Source of the DNA: an uncultured Oscillospiraceae bacterium
Lineage (GTDB): Bacteria; Bacillota; Clostridia; Oscillospirales; Ruminococcaceae
NCBI GenBank assembly: GCA_910579125.1
Contig: CAJTTH010000004.1
Span: 57,006 to 121,005, forward strand
Direction: 5' to 3'
Length of the DNA stretch: 64,000 nt
Shown one piece after another: positions 43,636 to 53,781 of this stretch (its first letter is position 1; every line of letters begins with the position of its first letter). A program made the translations under genes and the position numbers. The notes under the pieces were generated by a model, which was not told the DNA's origin, ran no database searches, and saw nothing but the letters and a program-made list of their open reading frames with translations.

Positions 43636-44550
43636 TTGAAATCATTTAATTTTACATACTTGTGCAAGGATGCTTTGGAGTTTTGTGAAACGCTAAAATC
43701 GGGATCGGTCGATTTAATCATAACGTCTCCGCCATATAATATCGGAAAAGAATATGAGACTAAAAGCAGCATAGAAGAGTATATTATGAAAATGCTGCCG
43801 ATACTTGACGAAATCGCGCGGATACTTTCCGATAAAGGAAGTGTTTGCTGGCAGACAGGCAATTATGTTGAAAATGGCGAGGTCTATCCTCTTGATATTT
43901 ATTTCTATCCATATTTTAAAAGGCTTGGGCTGCATTTGCGCAACAGAATTATATGGCATTTCGGACACGGGCTACATTGCACCAAAAGGTTCAGCGGACG
44001 ATATGAAACAATACTTTGGTTTACCAAATCCAATGAATATACGTTCAATCTTGATGACGTGAGAGTACCTTCAAAGTATCCCGGAAAAAGGTATTTTAAG
44101 GGAAAAAAAAAGGGAGAGATAAGCGGCAACCCGAAAGGAAAAAATCCCGAGGACGTTTGGGAAATGACACTGGAACGTCTTTACGATGACTGGGACGCAC
44201 AAATATGGGATATCCCAAACGTTAAGAATAATCACCCTGAAAAGGTTGAACATCCTTGTCAATTTCCTGTAGAGCTGGCTGAAAGATGCATCTTAGCTTT
44301 GACTAATGATAACGATATTATATACGATCCGTTTGCAGGAGTAGGTTCTTCACTTATAGCTGCTTTGAAAAATAACCGCTGTGCGTATGGAACCGAGTTG
44401 GATCAATCATATGTAGATATCGGGTTGGAAAGGATCCGCAAGCTTTCGGCGGGTACGTTGAAAACACGTCCTATATATCAAAAAATCTGGATGCCAAAAC
44501 CAAACGATAAAGTAGCGCAGACGCCTAAGGAATGGAGAGAGGCAAAATGA
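43636..44550 (+). CDS. Type II DNA methyltransferase, beta-class (N4-C or N6-A)
   Basis: A TTG at 43636, five bases after GGAGG, gives 304 residues. The catalytic motif IV is TSPPYN at 30-35 near the N-terminus and the SAM-binding motif I is DPFAGVG at 231-237 near the C-terminus; this order defines the beta class. It methylates the recognition site of the adjoining endonuclease. The gene is visibly richer in A and T than nrdD and nrdG around it, indicating transfer. The TSPPY motif fits N4-cytosine methylases, as reported for BglII/BstYI systems, but N6-adenine is not excluded. Confidence 0.92.
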   Translation: MKSFNFTYLCKDALEFCETLKSGSVDLIITSPPYNIGKEYETKSSIEEYIMKMLPILDEIARILSDKGSVCWQTGNYVENGEVYPLDIYFYPYFKRLGLHLRNRIIWHFGHGLHCTKRFSGRYETILWFTKSNEYTFNLDDVRVPSKYPGKRYFKGKKKGEISGNPKGKNPEDVWEMTLERLYDDWDAQIWDIPNVKNNHPEKVEHPCQFPVELAERCILALTNDNDIIYDPFAGVGSSLIAALKNNRCAYGTELDQSYVDIGLERIRKLSAGTLKTRPIYQKIWMPKPNDKVAQTPKEWREAK

Positions 44551-45167
44551 AACTGACACAAGTATACAGTCATTTGAATGGTTTGGAATATCTTCTTGTT
44601 TATAAGCGCTACCTTTGGGATGAAATTTTAAACGCGATACAAAATGTTGATGCCCGTATGGCGTTTTGCAAGATCAGCGAGGAAAAGACTATGCGGGGAA
44701 AGGTACTTTATTCTCCTTCCGAGTTGAATAAACTTTTCAAAGAAGAATTTTCTCAAAACCGCTGGTTTGAAACAAGGATACAATATTATGTAAATGAAGA
44801 CCTGGAAACAACGAGAGAAACAGTAGACATTATAGACAAGGATATTCAGAAACAAAAAATTATCAACAAAGGTTTTATCCCTTTCAATACATACAATCAG
44901 GTAGATTTTGTTAAAGACCGCGTTGCAGTTGAGGTTCAGTTTGGGAAATATTTCTCAGTTCAGTATGATCTTCATGTTAAGCATACGTTCTTTTATGAAA
45001 GAGGCGATATTGACGTTGGCGTTGAAATAATCCCAATGCATAGTTTAATGACTCAAATGTCAAGCGGAGTAGCATGGTATGAAAACGAGTTGACTAATAT
45101 TGTTCGCGAAGGGCGTTCAAATCCACCTGTACCGATCGTTCTTATTGGAGTTGAGCCAAACTGTTAA
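44547..45167 (+). CDS. Type II restriction endonuclease, BglII/BstYI family
   Basis: The ATG at 44547 overlaps the methyltransferase stop in ATGA and gives 206 residues. The catalytic residues of the BglII/BstYI fold, Asp-x8-Glu-x-Gln, are present as D120, E129 and Q131 (QVDFVKDRVAVEVQFGKY). The spacing is the same as D84/E93/Q95 in BglII and D119/E128/Q130 in BstYI, and the length is close to BstYI (203). A GATC-centred target such as RGATCY or AGATCT is therefore expected (inference). Composition is AT-rich like its methylase. Confidence 0.9.
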   Translation: MKLTQVYSHLNGLEYLLVYKRYLWDEILNAIQNVDARMAFCKISEEKTMRGKVLYSPSELNKLFKEEFSQNRWFETRIQYYVNEDLETTRETVDIIDKDIQKQKIINKGFIPFNTYNQVDFVKDRVAVEVQFGKYFSVQYDLHVKHTFFYERGDIDVGVEIIPMHSLMTQMSSGVAWYENELTNIVREGRSNPPVPIVLIGVEPNC

Positions 45168-45185
45168 TTTTTGTGGAGAGATATT

Positions 45186-45674
45186 ATGCGCTATCACAAC
45201 ATAACCACCGACGATATGCTCAACGGAGACGGGCTGCGGACGGTGCTCTGGGTTGCGGGCTGCACGCACCGCTGCCCCGGCTGCCACAACCCCGAAACGT
45301 GGGATATCGACGGCGGCATTCCGTTCGACGAGGACGCGGAGAACGAGCTGTTTGAAAAACTCGCGCCCGACTATATAAGCGGTCTTACGTTCAGCGGCGG
45401 CGACCCGCTCCACCCGCAGAACCGCGAGGAGGTTACAAGGCTTGCGAGGAAGTTCAAAGAGAAGTTCCCCGACAAGACTATCTGGCTTTATACGGGCTAC
45501 CGCTACGAGGAGATCTCCGAATTGGAAATAGCTTCGTTAGCGGACGTGATCGTCGACGGCGAGTTCGTTCAAGCGGAATTTGACGCTAAACTGCACTGGA
45601 AAGGCAGTGCTAATCAGCGCGTCATTAACGTGCGTGAAACAAAGCGTGAAAACGTTATCGTTACTTTTGACTAA
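45186..45674 (+). CDS. nrdG: Anaerobic ribonucleotide reductase activating enzyme
   Basis: This 162-residue radical SAM activase starts at the ATG at 45186 behind GGAGAG. The cluster motif is CTHRCPGCHNPETWD and a GLTFSGGDPL motif binds SAM. It installs the glycyl radical in NrdD. Composition returns to the host average here. Usually it follows nrdD directly; here a restriction-modification pair of about 1.5 kb intervenes. Confidence 0.95.
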   Translation: MRYHNITTDDMLNGDGLRTVLWVAGCTHRCPGCHNPETWDIDGGIPFDEDAENELFEKLAPDYISGLTFSGGDPLHPQNREEVTRLARKFKEKFPDKTIWLYTGYRYEEISELEIASLADVIVDGEFVQAEFDAKLHWKGSANQRVINVRETKRENVIVTFD

Positions 45675-45725
45675 CAAGTGAGGTATTTTAGCCGAAAATT
45701 CGGAAATTTGAGCAATAAAAAAACC

Positions 45726-45754
45726 TTGACAATTGAGGAAAATAGATTTATAAT
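45726..45754 (+). promoter_or_regulatory. Promoter of the TetR-family gene
   Basis: TTGACA (45726-45731) and TATAAT (45749-45754) are 17 bases apart, a perfect consensus, about 80 bases upstream of the start. Confidence 0.8.
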
Positions 45755-45832
45755 GTAATTGTTCACAGATTTTATCATCCCGCTGTGAGGAAAAACCAAA
45801 TATTTACTTTTTTGAAAGGAAGGGAATCTGCC

Positions 45833-46432
45833 ATGACCGAGACCACTACTCGACATGATTCCGACAAGAGAGTCATCCGGACGAAAAAGGCGATTAAGGC
45901 GGCTCTTTTCAGAATTATGGAAGATAAGGACATCTCCTCTATCACCATCAGTGAGCTAACTACAAAGGCGAACGTCAACCGGCGGACGTTCTACACGCAT
46001 TATCGCAACATCACGGATATCTTGAATGAAATTGAAGGCGATCTAGTGGCGGCATTGGGCGAGCTCGTTAAGAAGTTCGACCCGAACGACTTCGAAGCAA
46101 GCACCTACAATCTGTTTCTGGGGCTTAATGAGCTTATCACCGTGGAATTTGATTACTATTTCCATCTCGTCAGAGTGGATATGCGCGGCATGCTGATGTC
46201 GCGGCTGAAAAACGTAATCAAAAACACGACCGATCAGCTTATCGAGAGCTTCTGCAAAAGACACGGACAAGACGCGTCCGTCGTTTCGTCGTTTATCGTG
46301 GGCGGCTTTTTCAACACCTACTTAGAGTGGCACAACCACCCCGCCGATATTCCGATCGAACGCGCAGCGAAGCTGGCAAGCTGTATGGTTGGGCTATGCG
46401 TCGACAACGTCGGAGAGACCGTTTCCGGTTAG
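45833..46432 (+). CDS. TetR-family transcriptional regulator
   Basis: This 199-residue protein has the N-terminal TetR helix-turn-helix (IRTKKAIKAALFRIMEDKDISSITISELTTKANVNRRTFYTHYRN in outline) and an unassigned ligand domain. The ATG at 45833 follows AAGGAAGG with long spacing; an in-frame GTG at 45785 is less likely. No transporter or enzyme gene lies divergent to it, so the regulon is unknown. It may regulate itself. Confidence 0.88.
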   Translation: MTETTTRHDSDKRVIRTKKAIKAALFRIMEDKDISSITISELTTKANVNRRTFYTHYRNITDILNEIEGDLVAALGELVKKFDPNDFEASTYNLFLGLNELITVEFDYYFHLVRVDMRGMLMSRLKNVIKNTTDQLIESFCKRHGQDASVVSSFIVGGFFNTYLEWHNHPADIPIERAAKLASCMVGLCVDNVGETVSG

Positions 46433-46452
46433 GGGAACGCGAAAAATCATAA

Positions 46453-46487
46453 AAAAACGCGGAGCAAACCACTCCGCGTTTTATTTT
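46453..46487. terminator. Bidirectional terminator after the TetR gene
   Basis: AAACGCGGAG and CTCCGCGTTTT arms around CAAACCA with A- and T-tracts on both sides separate convergent genes. Confidence 0.88.
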
Positions 46488-46489
46488 CG

Positions 46490-47086
46490 CTATTCGGCCG
46501 CCTCCTCGGTAACAAGTCCGCCCGCGTCGGGGTCGGGCGGCGTGTACGGCTGCTGCCCCATAAAGCTCACAGAGAGCTTGTGATACGGGCATTTCAGCGA
46601 GATCAGATCGCCGTTTTGTCCGTTCGCCGTGACCGTGACCTTCCTCCCGTTGAACTCCGAATTCGCTGTAAGTACACCGTCCGAAACAGTGCGGTCATCG
46701 TTTGTTGAATTTGCCAGTCGGTCTATCGACCCGCCTATAACCTCGGGGATAAGCGTGTACAGGTCGCTGTCCCCCGCCGCGAACGACAGTCCGCCCAGCT
46801 TCGCCGACCACCCATCCGCGCCGAGCGTCATAGTCACACCGTTCAGCTGTTTCGGTTCGGTGAACGAGAACGTCCAGTCGTCTGCGCCGCGCCGCGTTAC
46901 ATCCGCTTTAGCGACAAGGTCGTCGTATGTTATCTCCGCAGCGACCGTGTAGGTGCTGTCGAAGCCCGGAGCGTTCGGCGCAAGCGGACTGAACGGCAGC
47001 TTTGCACAGCCGCAGAGCATACCCGTGCCGATTATCGCCGCCGTTCCAAGGGCGATTTTCTTTGTGCAATTTTTACAACTTGACAA
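46490..47086 (-). CDS. Lipoprotein of unknown function
   Basis: A TTG at 47086, seven bases after GGAGG, gives 198 residues. The signal region contains IALGTAAIIGTGMLCGC as lipobox; Cys residues at the very N-terminus (SSCKNC) are unusual. The mature part alternates strands (VAAEITYDDLVAKADVTRRG, KVTVTANGQNGDLISLKCP), resembling small secreted beta-sandwich lipoproteins. The function is unknown. It lies 22 bases after nnrD on the same strand. Confidence 0.78.
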   Translation of the reverse strand: MSSCKNCTKKIALGTAAIIGTGMLCGCAKLPFSPLAPNAPGFDSTYTVAAEITYDDLVAKADVTRRGADDWTFSFTEPKQLNGVTMTLGADGWSAKLGGLSFAAGDSDLYTLIPEVIGGSIDRLANSTNDDRTVSDGVLTANSEFNGRKVTVTANGQNGDLISLKCPYHKLSVSFMGQQPYTPPDPDAGGLVTEEAAE

Positions 47087-47108
47087 GACAATTCCTCCAA
47101 TATTAAAT

Positions 47109-48626
47109 TCAAGGAGCGTCGTTTGCGTAGACCTCGGGCAGTTTGCTAATAATATCGCTTGCGAGAATTGACGCGGGGTGCATGGTTTTGCACAGCAAGT
47201 CCGCCGCATAACCGTGGCAGTACGCGCCCGAGCTTGCCGCGATATACGGCGAAATGCCTTGTGCCAGCATTGCCGCGATAATTCCCGTGAGGACGTCGCC
47301 GCTGCCGCCCTTTGCGAGCGCTGCGCTGCCCGTCGTATTCACGCAGACCTCGTCGCCCATGCTGTCGCTCACGACCGTATACGCGCCCTTGAGCAGCACC
47401 GTTACCCCGTATTCGGCGGCGAACCGCTTTGCCGCTCCTATTCGGTCGCGCTGTATCTCTGCGACGGAAAGCCCGCTTATCCGCGAGAACTCCAACGGGT
47501 GCGGCGTGAGCACGGTATCGCCTGTCCGCTCCTTTAATACATTTATATTAGCGGCAATTGAATTTATTCCGTCCGCGTCAATAATTATCGGGCATTGTGC
47601 ATTTTTAATAATATATTCTGTCAACTTTCGTGAATTTTCACTGTTGCCAAGTCCGCAGCCGACCGCGACCGCCGTCATTTTCGGGAGTATCTCCGCGACA
47701 GCGCTTTCTGCGTTTTCACCGACTAAACCGTCAGCAGTCTCGGGGAGCGTCAGGAATGTATTTTCGACGAGCGTTCCCGCAAGCGCCCTCACCGTTGACG
47801 CAGGTGCGGCGAGCGTGCACAGGCCCGTTCCCGAACGCAGTGCAGCGCGCGTAGACATTACCGCCGCGCCGCTGCACGGGAGACTTCCCGCAATGTTCAG
47901 CAGCCGCCCGAACGTTCCCTTATGCGACCCGGGAGTGCGCTCGGGCAGCACGCTCCGCGAACTTTCGCCGTCAAATATCGCCTCAAATTCCTTATAGCAG
48001 CTCCAATCAATGCCGATATCGTGCGGTATTATCCTACCCGACAGCTCTAGCGCGGCGGGATTCAGCAAGCCTTTTTTCATTGCCGCGAGAACGTGCGTTT
48101 CCGTTGCCCTGAAGCAGCGTGGATCGTACTCGCCCGTGTCGGAGTTCACGCCGCTCGGAACATCCACGGCTACGCGCACGGGGCGGTTATTCGCGGCGGT
48201 CAGAAGTTCGGCGATATGCCCGGGCAGTTCCCCGTGAAATCCCGTCCCGAACACACAGTCAATGACGATCTGCGCGTTCTGCACGAACGACGTACAGCGA
48301 ACTGTATCCTCAGCGAGCAAATAAACATTTTCACTGTTCAGCTTGCCGAAGTGTTCACGGGCACATTCGGTACGCGGCTCGCCGTTCACCAATATTACGC
48401 GTACCTTAAACCCGTGCTCCCCGAGCAGCCTCGCGATAACGTACCCGTCGCCGCCGTTATTACCCGCGCCGCACATCACCGCGGCAAGGCACGGCTTAAA
48501 CCTCGCCGCAACGCTTTTGGCGACCTCCACCCCCGCGTTGTACATCATCTCCGAATAGCTTTTAAACCGCGCGCTGCAATCCGCTTCGGCGGCTTTCATC
48601 TGCGCATTGCTCACTATATATTTCAT
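47109..48626 (-). CDS. nnrD: Bifunctional NAD(P)HX epimerase/dehydratase
   Basis: From the ATG at 48626 (GAGGAG upstream) this is a 505-residue protein. The N-terminal YjeF epimerase half contains CGAGNNGGDGYVIARLL and the C-terminal ribokinase-like dehydratase half contains GSHKGTFGRLLNIAGS and NTTGSAALAKGGSGDVLTGIIAAML. It repairs hydrated NADH and NADPH. The longer upstream frame runs into the repeat region and is not coding. Confidence 0.94.
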   Translation of the reverse strand: MKYIVSNAQMKAAEADCSARFKSYSEMMYNAGVEVAKSVAARFKPCLAAVMCGAGNNGGDGYVIARLLGEHGFKVRVILVNGEPRTECAREHFGKLNSENVYLLAEDTVRCTSFVQNAQIVIDCVFGTGFHGELPGHIAELLTAANNRPVRVAVDVPSGVNSDTGEYDPRCFRATETHVLAAMKKGLLNPAALELSGRIIPHDIGIDWSCYKEFEAIFDGESSRSVLPERTPGSHKGTFGRLLNIAGSLPCSGAAVMSTRAALRSGTGLCTLAAPASTVRALAGTLVENTFLTLPETADGLVGENAESAVAEILPKMTAVAVGCGLGNSENSRKLTEYIIKNAQCPIIIDADGINSIAANINVLKERTGDTVLTPHPLEFSRISGLSVAEIQRDRIGAAKRFAAEYGVTVLLKGAYTVVSDSMGDEVCVNTTGSAALAKGGSGDVLTGIIAAMLAQGISPYIAASSGAYCHGYAADLLCKTMHPASILASDIISKLPEVYANDAP

Positions 48627-48670
48627 GTCTATCTCCTCTAAATTGTAATCCTGCATTACCGCTTTTTTTA

Positions 48671-49037
48671 GGCGGGGCATGAGAACTTGCCCTCGGGGAA
48701 CGTCCGCCTTCCCCCTTTTTGGCGCGAAGCGCGGCAAGTTCGAGTGCCCCGCCGACGCTTTGACGAGTGCGCCCTTCACGCCGCGCTTTCAGCAGACTGC
48801 CGTTTTAAGCACGGTTTAGGCGGCGTGAAGGGGGCGCGAGGAAAAGCCACGCGCTGTGTCGCCAAGAGCGGTTCACCCGCCGCCCCTCACCTCCGCAAAG
48901 CCGCATGGTTGACAAAGGGCAAACGGGGCGGACGTGCGAACCGCTTGTGTGGGGCACTCGATTTTGCCACGCTTCGCGTCTGCAAAGACAAAAGGCCGTC
49001 TTACCACGGAAGGCAAAATCTCGCGCCCCACACAAAG
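48671..49037. repeat. Tandem array of four long imperfect hairpins
   Basis: Four inverted repeats follow one another: arms 48671-48691/48733-48753, 48769-48784/48820-48837, 48868-48886/48925-48944 and 48944-48968/49012-49037. Each has 16-26-base arms with few mismatches and a loop of about 35-45 bases. Arm tips include GGCGGGGCA/TGCCCCGCC and GTGTGGGGC/GCCCCACAC. The block is GC-rich and fills the nnrD-symporter gap. ORFs through it are antisymmetric shadows of the palindromes. No tRNA or known RNA family is recognised. Confidence 0.7.
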
Positions 49038-49128
49038 CGGAAAACGCGCTCCCTTAGTAATATTGTACAACAAGCAAAGTGATATGTCAACCCTGTGACA
49101 AAAATATGCTTAAATTGTGAAAAAACTC

Positions 49129-49157
49129 TTGAAATCCATATCGTTATATGATATAAT
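49129..49157 (+). promoter_or_regulatory. Promoter of the alanine symporter gene
   Basis: TTGAAA (49129-49134) and TATAAT (49152-49157) are 17 bases apart, about 40 bases upstream of the start codon. Confidence 0.7.
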
Positions 49158-49199
49158 ATATATGAGTATATCACAAAAAACAGTTTTGAGGTGTAAACA

Positions 49200-50762
<1,563 letters not shown>

Positions 50763-50764
50763 TT

Positions 50765-50798
50765 AAAAGAGGCGGAGTTGTTCCGTCTCTTTTTTGTT
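50765..50798. terminator. Terminator between the symporter gene and recQ
   Basis: AAAAGAGGCGGA and TCCGTCTCTTTT form a stem around a five-base loop followed by TTTT; the A-tract on the other side makes it usable by convergent recQ too. Confidence 0.82.
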
Positions 50799-50817
50799 GA
50801 ACTCCCGACAGTGCGCT

Positions 50818-52653
50818 CTAGTGTTCCTTCAGGAAATCGTTTATGATCCCCAAAAACTTTCTGCCGTAACGCTCAGCCTTGAACGTGCCGATACCCGGGA
50901 TACGCAGCAGCTCGTCGTTATTCTTCGGCAGTCTAGCGCACAAGCTCCACAGCACCGCGTCCGAGAACACGACATATGGCGGCACTCCGAGCGACGCGGC
51001 GAGGTTCTTTCGCGTTTCGCGGAGCTTGTCGAACAACTCGGGGTTTTGGTGACTGTCGTCGTTTTTTGCTGCTTCGTGGATCGCCGAGAACGAAACTGCT
51101 GCCTTTTTCGGCACGAGCATGGTGATCGCACGCTTCGACTTTATAAACTCGTCCGCTTTCGGGGTCAGAACGCAGATAGAGTAATCGCCACAGACCTCGA
51201 AATACCCCTCGCCCTCCAGAAACGTGATTATATCGCGCACCCGAACGCTTGGCATACCCCTCATTATCCCATAAGTCGACAGTGTGTCATAGCCCTCGTC
51301 GAGAATGCGCTTCTCCTTGCTGCCCGTTAATATTTTGCACAGCAGCGCCTTTCCGACCGCGCGATTGCGCTGTTTCAGCCTGAAAATGCACGAGAGTATC
51401 TTCTGCGCGTCAACCGTCACGTCGACCGTCTCCATATCGCCCGTGCAGTTGCCGCAGTTTGTGCAGCGCGCGGCGGCGTTCTCGCCGAAATACCGCAGTA
51501 TGTACGCGCGCAGACAGCCCGACGTGCCGACGTAGCCTTGCATTTTACGAAGCCTAATGCGGTCGCGCTCTTCAAGCTCCTCGATCTCTTTCTGCGTGCG
51601 GACCGCATCGTCGTGGCTCACGCTTATCATAAACTTTGCAAGCTCCACGTCGGCATAGCTGTACAGCATAATGCACCGCGCGTCGCCGCCGTCGCGCCCC
51701 GCTCTGCCCGCCTCCTGATAGTAGCTCTCAATGTCCTTGGGCATATTGTAGTGTACCACAAGTGAAACATTTGACTTGTCAATGCCCATTCCGAACGCAT
51801 TTGTCGCCACCATAACGTCCATGCGGTCAAACAGGAAATCGTCCTGCGCCGCCTGCCGCTGCTCCGCGTCAAAGCCCGCGTGGTACTGCCCCGCCTTGAA
51901 GCCGTTGCGGTTGAGCATTGCGCAAACGCTCTCAACGTTCTTCCGTGTCGCGCAATACACGATAGCGCTGCCGCCTGTTCCACCCCTGAGGATTTTCAGC
52001 AGCTCGCTGTCCTTGTCCTCGGGCTTGCGGACTTCAAAATAAAGATTGGGTCGGTCAAAACCCGTCGTTATCGTAAACGGGTCGTTCAGCGAGAGCATTT
52101 CCACGATATCGTGTTTGACGTATTCGGTGGCGGTCGCGGTGAACGCAGCAGTGACCGGACGTTCGTTCAGCGAACTCACAAAACCGGAAATTTTCAGATA
52201 GCTCGGACGGAAATCCTGTCCCCAATGTGACACGCAATGCGCCTCGTCGACGGCGACGAGCGGTATCGTAAGCGATGAGCACAGCCGCGCAAAGCCCTCC
52301 GTTTCAAGGCGCTCGGGCGCGACATACAGCAGCTTGTACTCCCCCGCGGCGGCTCTGCAGAAAACCTCGTAGGAGCTTGTACTATCCTGCGTGCTGTTAA
52401 TGCACGCGGCGGGTATGCCGTTCTGGACGAGCGCGTCCACTTGGTCGCGCATAAGCGAAATGAGCGGCGAAATGACGATCGTCGTTCCACCGAGAAGCAT
52501 TGCGGGTATCTGAAAGCACGCGGATTTCCCTGCGCCCGTCGGCATTACGCCGAGAACGTCGCGTCCGTCGAGAATGCTGTCGATAAGCTGCTCCTGTCCC
52601 TCGCGGAACGCGTTGTGACCGAAATATTTCCTTAAAACCTCTAATTTTGTCAT
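50818..52653 (-). CDS. recQ: ATP-dependent DNA helicase RecQ
   Basis: This 611-residue helicase has Walker A TGAGKS at 39-44, the DEAH box VDEAHCVSHWGQDFRP, the helicase C domain ending in EAGRAGRDGG, a RecQ zinc-binding region (C...CTNCGNC) and a C-terminal HRDC domain (ELLRIPGIGTFKAERYG). It unwinds DNA in RecF-type repair and fork restart. It is the last gene of the rpiB-upp-DUF1963-recQ run, 24 bases after DUF1963. Confidence 0.95.
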   Translation of the reverse strand: MTKLEVLRKYFGHNAFREGQEQLIDSILDGRDVLGVMPTGAGKSACFQIPAMLLGGTTIVISPLISLMRDQVDALVQNGIPAACINSTQDSTSSYEVFCRAAAGEYKLLYVAPERLETEGFARLCSSLTIPLVAVDEAHCVSHWGQDFRPSYLKISGFVSSLNERPVTAAFTATATEYVKHDIVEMLSLNDPFTITTGFDRPNLYFEVRKPEDKDSELLKILRGGTGGSAIVYCATRKNVESVCAMLNRNGFKAGQYHAGFDAEQRQAAQDDFLFDRMDVMVATNAFGMGIDKSNVSLVVHYNMPKDIESYYQEAGRAGRDGGDARCIMLYSYADVELAKFMISVSHDDAVRTQKEIEELEERDRIRLRKMQGYVGTSGCLRAYILRYFGENAAARCTNCGNCTGDMETVDVTVDAQKILSCIFRLKQRNRAVGKALLCKILTGSKEKRILDEGYDTLSTYGIMRGMPSVRVRDIITFLEGEGYFEVCGDYSICVLTPKADEFIKSKRAITMLVPKKAAVSFSAIHEAAKNDDSHQNPELFDKLRETRKNLAASLGVPPYVVFSDAVLWSLCARLPKNNDELLRIPGIGTFKAERYGRKFLGIINDFLKEH

Positions 52654-52677
52654 TTAGTCCACCTAAAAAATGTCCGC

Positions 52678-53781
52678 TCAGCAACAATCCCAGTTGTACA
52701 GCACGTTCGAGAAATCACGCCGCGCCAAGTCCTCGGGCGTAATGAAGAAATTCGCGACCCCAGAGTCTCCCCATTCAACGTATTGATCTCTGCCGTTCCA
52801 CTCAGTGTCCGACTGGAACAGCAGAACCGTGTGACGGGAATACGTGTCCTTGTAACGCGGGTCGGACTGCGTGAAATACGGATAGCCGCCCATGCGCGTA
52901 CCTTGAGTGCAGCACGTTCCGTAAAGCGCGTCATAGAGCGCCTCGTCCGCTCTGCTCAGACCGCCGTCGTCATATATTTTTGTGATTTCAGCGCCGAACA
53001 GCTCGTTGTACGACCGCAGTACGGCAGCGTCAAAACGGCATTCGCATGGGGTCACGGGCATTTTCACAGGGTCGTCGGCGGTCAAAAGGAACTCGCCCTT
53101 GACGGGGAAATCCGTGTCGTGAAATACGGGCATATCGTCCTTGCCCAGCAGTCTGTTCACGTCATCAATAACGCTTTCGTGATATATCACGCGAAAACCG
53201 TTCTGTCCGCATCCGTCGTCAAAGTCCATGCCGATCATATAATACTCATCGTCGTCAAATCCGGCGAAAAATTGCAATATTCCCTCGCTCGGGAAACCCT
53301 CTGTTTTGGGCAATTCACCGAAATTCAACTGCGCCAGAAAGCGCAGCGGCTTTCCCGCGTGAGCGCCCTTGCGGACGGTCGGGTACGGCATTTCCCTCGG
53401 GAAATACGGAACGCCGCCCATTTTGCTGTCGAACACAGTGGTCTTGCCGCGCGAGAGCCTTAGCCGCACAGTCTCGGCAGGTGGTATCAGCCCGTCGATC
53501 TTGACGAACATTCTGTCGAGCTTTTCGCGCGTTTCGGGGGATACATCGGTTTTCCGCTCCGAGGGCGGTCCTACCTGTAACAGTGAACCGTCGGGCAGCT
53601 TGTATTCCCCGCCGCCGACCGCGTCCGCTAACGCCGAGATGTTCTCCGAGCCGCCGATCAAGCCCTTAAGCAGCGTTTTCGCCTTTTCGCAAGCACTCTC
53701 CTCGGTAAGCCGCGAATCGCTTTCGAGCAACTTTTCGGTTATTCTGCCCAATAACTCGTTCACGTCAAAGCCCTCGTTCAT
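52678..53781 (-). CDS. DUF1963 (YwqG-like) protein
   Basis: From the ATG at 53781, which shares a base with the upp stop (TGATG), the protein has 367 residues. After a helical N-terminal part the DUF1963 core shows KMGGVPYFPREMPYP, LRFLAQLNFGELP and ILQFFAGFDDDEYY blocks, ending in the family-type GDSGVANFFITPEDL. The family is cytoplasmic and uncharacterised. The longer frame to 53937 overlaps upp and is not used. Confidence 0.85.
   Translation of the reverse strand: MNEGFDVNELLGRITEKLLESDSRLTEESACEKAKTLLKGLIGGSENISALADAVGGGEYKLPDGSLLQVGPPSERKTDVSPETREKLDRMFVKIDGLIPPAETVRLRLSRGKTTVFDSKMGGVPYFPREMPYPTVRKGAHAGKPLRFLAQLNFGELPKTEGFPSEGILQFFAGFDDDEYYMIGMDFDDGCGQNGFRVIYHESVIDDVNRLLGKDDMPVFHDTDFPVKGEFLLTADDPVKMPVTPCECRFDAAVLRSYNELFGAEITKIYDDGGLSRADEALYDALYGTCCTQGTRMGGYPYFTQSDPRYKDTYSRHTVLLFQSDTEWNGRDQYVEWGDSGVANFFITPEDLARRDFSNVLYNWDCC

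Noticed and set aside
43636..45167. Restriction-modification pair as part of a transposon or integrative element
   Set aside because: No transposase, integrase, terminal repeats or target duplication was visible at the junctions; only transfer is inferred.
48671..49082. Protein-coding frames through the hairpin array
   Set aside because: Frames exist on both strands because of the palindromes; they lack ribosome sites and normal composition.
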